From positions 1 to 16,105 of the forward strand of contig DASTIC010000361.1 in the NCBI GenBank assembly GCA_035717845.1: a stretch of 16,105 nt of DNA. The letters are read 5' to 3'. The stretch comes from DASSUW01 sp035717845. Its GTDB lineage: Bacteria > Actinomycetota > Thermoleophilia > Solirubrobacterales > Solirubrobacteraceae. A program made the position numbers and the translations under genes. Of this stretch, positions 15,184-16,105 are shown one piece after another. Under the pieces are notes generated by a model, which made no database searches, had not been told where the DNA came from, and saw nothing but the letters and a program-made list of their open reading frames with translations. Each line of letters begins with the position of its first letter. The stretch's first letter is position 1.

Positions 15184-15934
15184 CGATCTCGGGCGGCCGG
15201 AAGAGGCGCAGCGGGAGGCCGCTGGTGCCCAGGCCCGAGCTCACGTACAGGTGGCGGCCCTCCTCGACGATGTGCCCGCGCGCGAACCGCTCGCCGTAGC
15301 GCGAGGGGATCGCCGGGACGCGCAGCACCGGGATCGCGACCTGGCCGCCGTGGAGGTGGCCGGAGAGCGTGAGCGGCACGCGGTGGGGCACGAACGGGAA
15401 CACATCCGGGTCGTGGGCGAGCAGGATCACCGGCGCGTCGGGCGGGACGTCGTCGAGGGCGCCCGGTAGGTCCGGGCGGCGTGACCGCAGGTCGGCGAGC
15501 CCGGCGATGTAGACGTCGCCGGCCTTGACGGCCCGGTTCTCGAGCACCTCGATGCCCGCGTCGCGCAGCGCGTGCCAGATCTCGAATCCCGCCCGCTTCC
15601 AGTCGTGGTTGCCGAGCACGGCGAAGGTGCCGAGCGGCGAGCGCAGCCCGGAGAGCTCGGCGGCGATCTCCGCGGGCGGGACGCGGCCGCCCCAGACCGG
15701 GTGGGCGTCGGTGAAGTCGCCGAGCAGGAGCATGGCATCCGGCGCCTCGGCGTTGAGGCGGTCGACCGCGCGCGCGATCGCCTTGCGCCCGGCGTGCGGG
15801 GCACCAGTGTGCAGGTCGGAGAGCACGCCGACCCGCAGGCCGTCGACGGCGGCCGGCCAGCGCGGCAGGTGCAGCGTGCGGCGCACGGTGACGAGCCGCC
15901 GCGGCTCGACGAGCCCGGCCCAGGCGAGCGTCAC
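15128..15934 (-). CDS. Metallophosphoesterase (YaeI/YkuE-like)
   Basis: A 268-residue calcineurin-like phosphoesterase. The dinuclear metal motifs are all present: SDLHTG (39-44, Asp40 and His42), LLGDFTD (70-76, Asp73), GNHDW (108-112, Asn109 and His110), LLAHDPD and SGHLHGGQ. The ending with SRYGERFARGHIVEEG and SSGLGTSGLPLRLFRPPEI is typical of the membrane-associated YaeI/YkuE group, which usually has one N-terminal membrane helix and acts on lipid-linked phosphates. Here the GTG 15934 start keeps only half of such a segment; the frame stays open upstream (reading RAIAALGG) into the end of the kinase gene but offers no standard start codon. It follows the kinase stop by 23 nt, probably in one transcript. 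The last residues overlap the convergent gene. Confidence 0.88.
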   Translation of the reverse strand: MTLAWAGLVEPRRLVTVRRTLHLPRWPAAVDGLRVGVLSDLHTGAPHAGRKAIARAVDRLNAEAPDAMLLLGDFTDAHPVWGGRVPPAEIAAELSGLRSPLGTFAVLGNHDWKRAGFEIWHALRDAGIEVLENRAVKAGDVYIAGLADLRSRRPDLPGALDDVPPDAPVILLAHDPDVFPFVPHRVPLTLSGHLHGGQVAIPVLRVPAIPSRYGERFARGHIVEEGRHLYVSSGLGTSGLPLRLFRPPEIVILELRSDREATRGSPRA

Positions 15935-15957
15935 GCCGCCCAGCGCGGCGATCGCCC

Positions 15958-16105
15958 TCAGAGCGATGCCAGCACCTCGTCGCGGCGCGGCATGCCCGTG
16001 CGGGCGCCGGCCGCGGTGGTGGAGAGCGCGGCAGCGGCGAGCGCGAAGCGCACGGCCTCGCCGAGCGGCCGGCCGGCTGCCAGCTCGGCGGCGAGCGCGC
16101 CGTTG
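15958..16105 (-). CDS. PfkB/ribokinase-family sugar kinase, C-terminal fragment (runs off window)
   Basis: Forty-eight C-terminal residues are visible, entering from the right edge, with stop TGA at 15960-15958. NGALAAELAAGRPLGEAVR, then a helix of Ala residues and STTAAGARTGMPRRDEV is the usual tail of ribokinase-like kinases: the Asn-Gly-Ala follows the catalytic GAGD loop, which lies outside the window, and the S-T-x-x-G-A-x-x-G-M-P-x-R-x-E/D-V end closes the ATP site. The substrate is probably ribose or a similar sugar but cannot be told from this end. It is the gene immediately upstream of the metallophosphoesterase. Confidence 0.75.
   Translation of the reverse strand, partial: NGALAAELAAGRPLGEAVRFALAAAALSTTAAGARTGMPRRDEVLASL

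Overview
The window is GC-rich throughout, with long shadow frames, GTG starts, TAnnnT-type -10 boxes sitting almost on start codons, and several tail-to-tail gene overlaps. Together with the gene content (a secreted LVIVD-repeat protein, an actinobacterial-type M1 peptidase, a STAS antagonist, a Stearoyl-CoA-type desaturase beside a cyclopropane-synthase-family methyltransferase) this suggests a high-GC actinobacterium, most likely of the Thermoleophilia/Solirubrobacterales kind. That placement is inference from gene style, not from a marker gene. It reads as an ordinary chromosome: no mobile element, CRISPR array, tRNA or rRNA was seen.

Layout. 1-216 is an intergenic region with two tandem 60-bp units, each folding into a hairpin. 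217-1446 (+) is an M20-family carbamoylase/allantoate-type amidohydrolase, converging on an FAD-linked oxidase (1431-2546, -). After a GC-rich divergent region with repeated GCACCCC blocks come a secreted M1 metallopeptidase (2702-4108, +) and, convergent to it, an MhqO-like glyoxalase/dioxygenase (4089-5030, -). The latter has a well-formed promoter with a palindromic operator lying on it. Next is a secreted LVIVD-repeat protein (5268-6866, +), which shares a strong UACG-tetraloop terminator with the convergent helicase gene.

6925-10674 looks like a cold-acclimation cluster. On the minus strand lie an acyl desaturase, a cyclopropane-fatty-acid-synthase-family methyltransferase 3 nt downstream of it, and a DEAD-box RNA helicase with a structured leader of about 128 nt. 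Divergent from the desaturase is a CspA-type cold-shock protein, also with a structured leader. The csp and helicase leaders share a GCAGTT..TTGCTTG motif, and the csp hairpin covers part of its own ribosome binding site. Membrane fluidity and RNA unfolding are thus encoded side by side. The csp gene is followed, apparently in one transcript, by a hotdog-fold thioesterase-like protein (10686-11432).

11433-13342 (-) holds a lipoprotein with a D-glucuronyl C5-epimerase-like domain, whose stop overlaps by ATGA the start of a single-domain STAS anti-sigma-factor antagonist. 13420-15183 (+) is a 587-residue uncharacterised protein whose C-terminal part keeps the EMEA and SD motifs of the nucleoside phosphorylase/nucleosidase superfamily; it starts leaderless or nearly so. 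It overlaps tail-to-tail with a membrane-associated-type metallophosphoesterase (15128-15934, -), which follows the C-terminal end of a PfkB/ribokinase-family kinase running out of the window.

The most interesting items are the covarying hairpin repeats at 31-150, the cold-response cluster with its shared leader motif, the operator/promoter at 5029-5072, the nucleosidase-like orphan protein, and the epimerase-STAS coupling.
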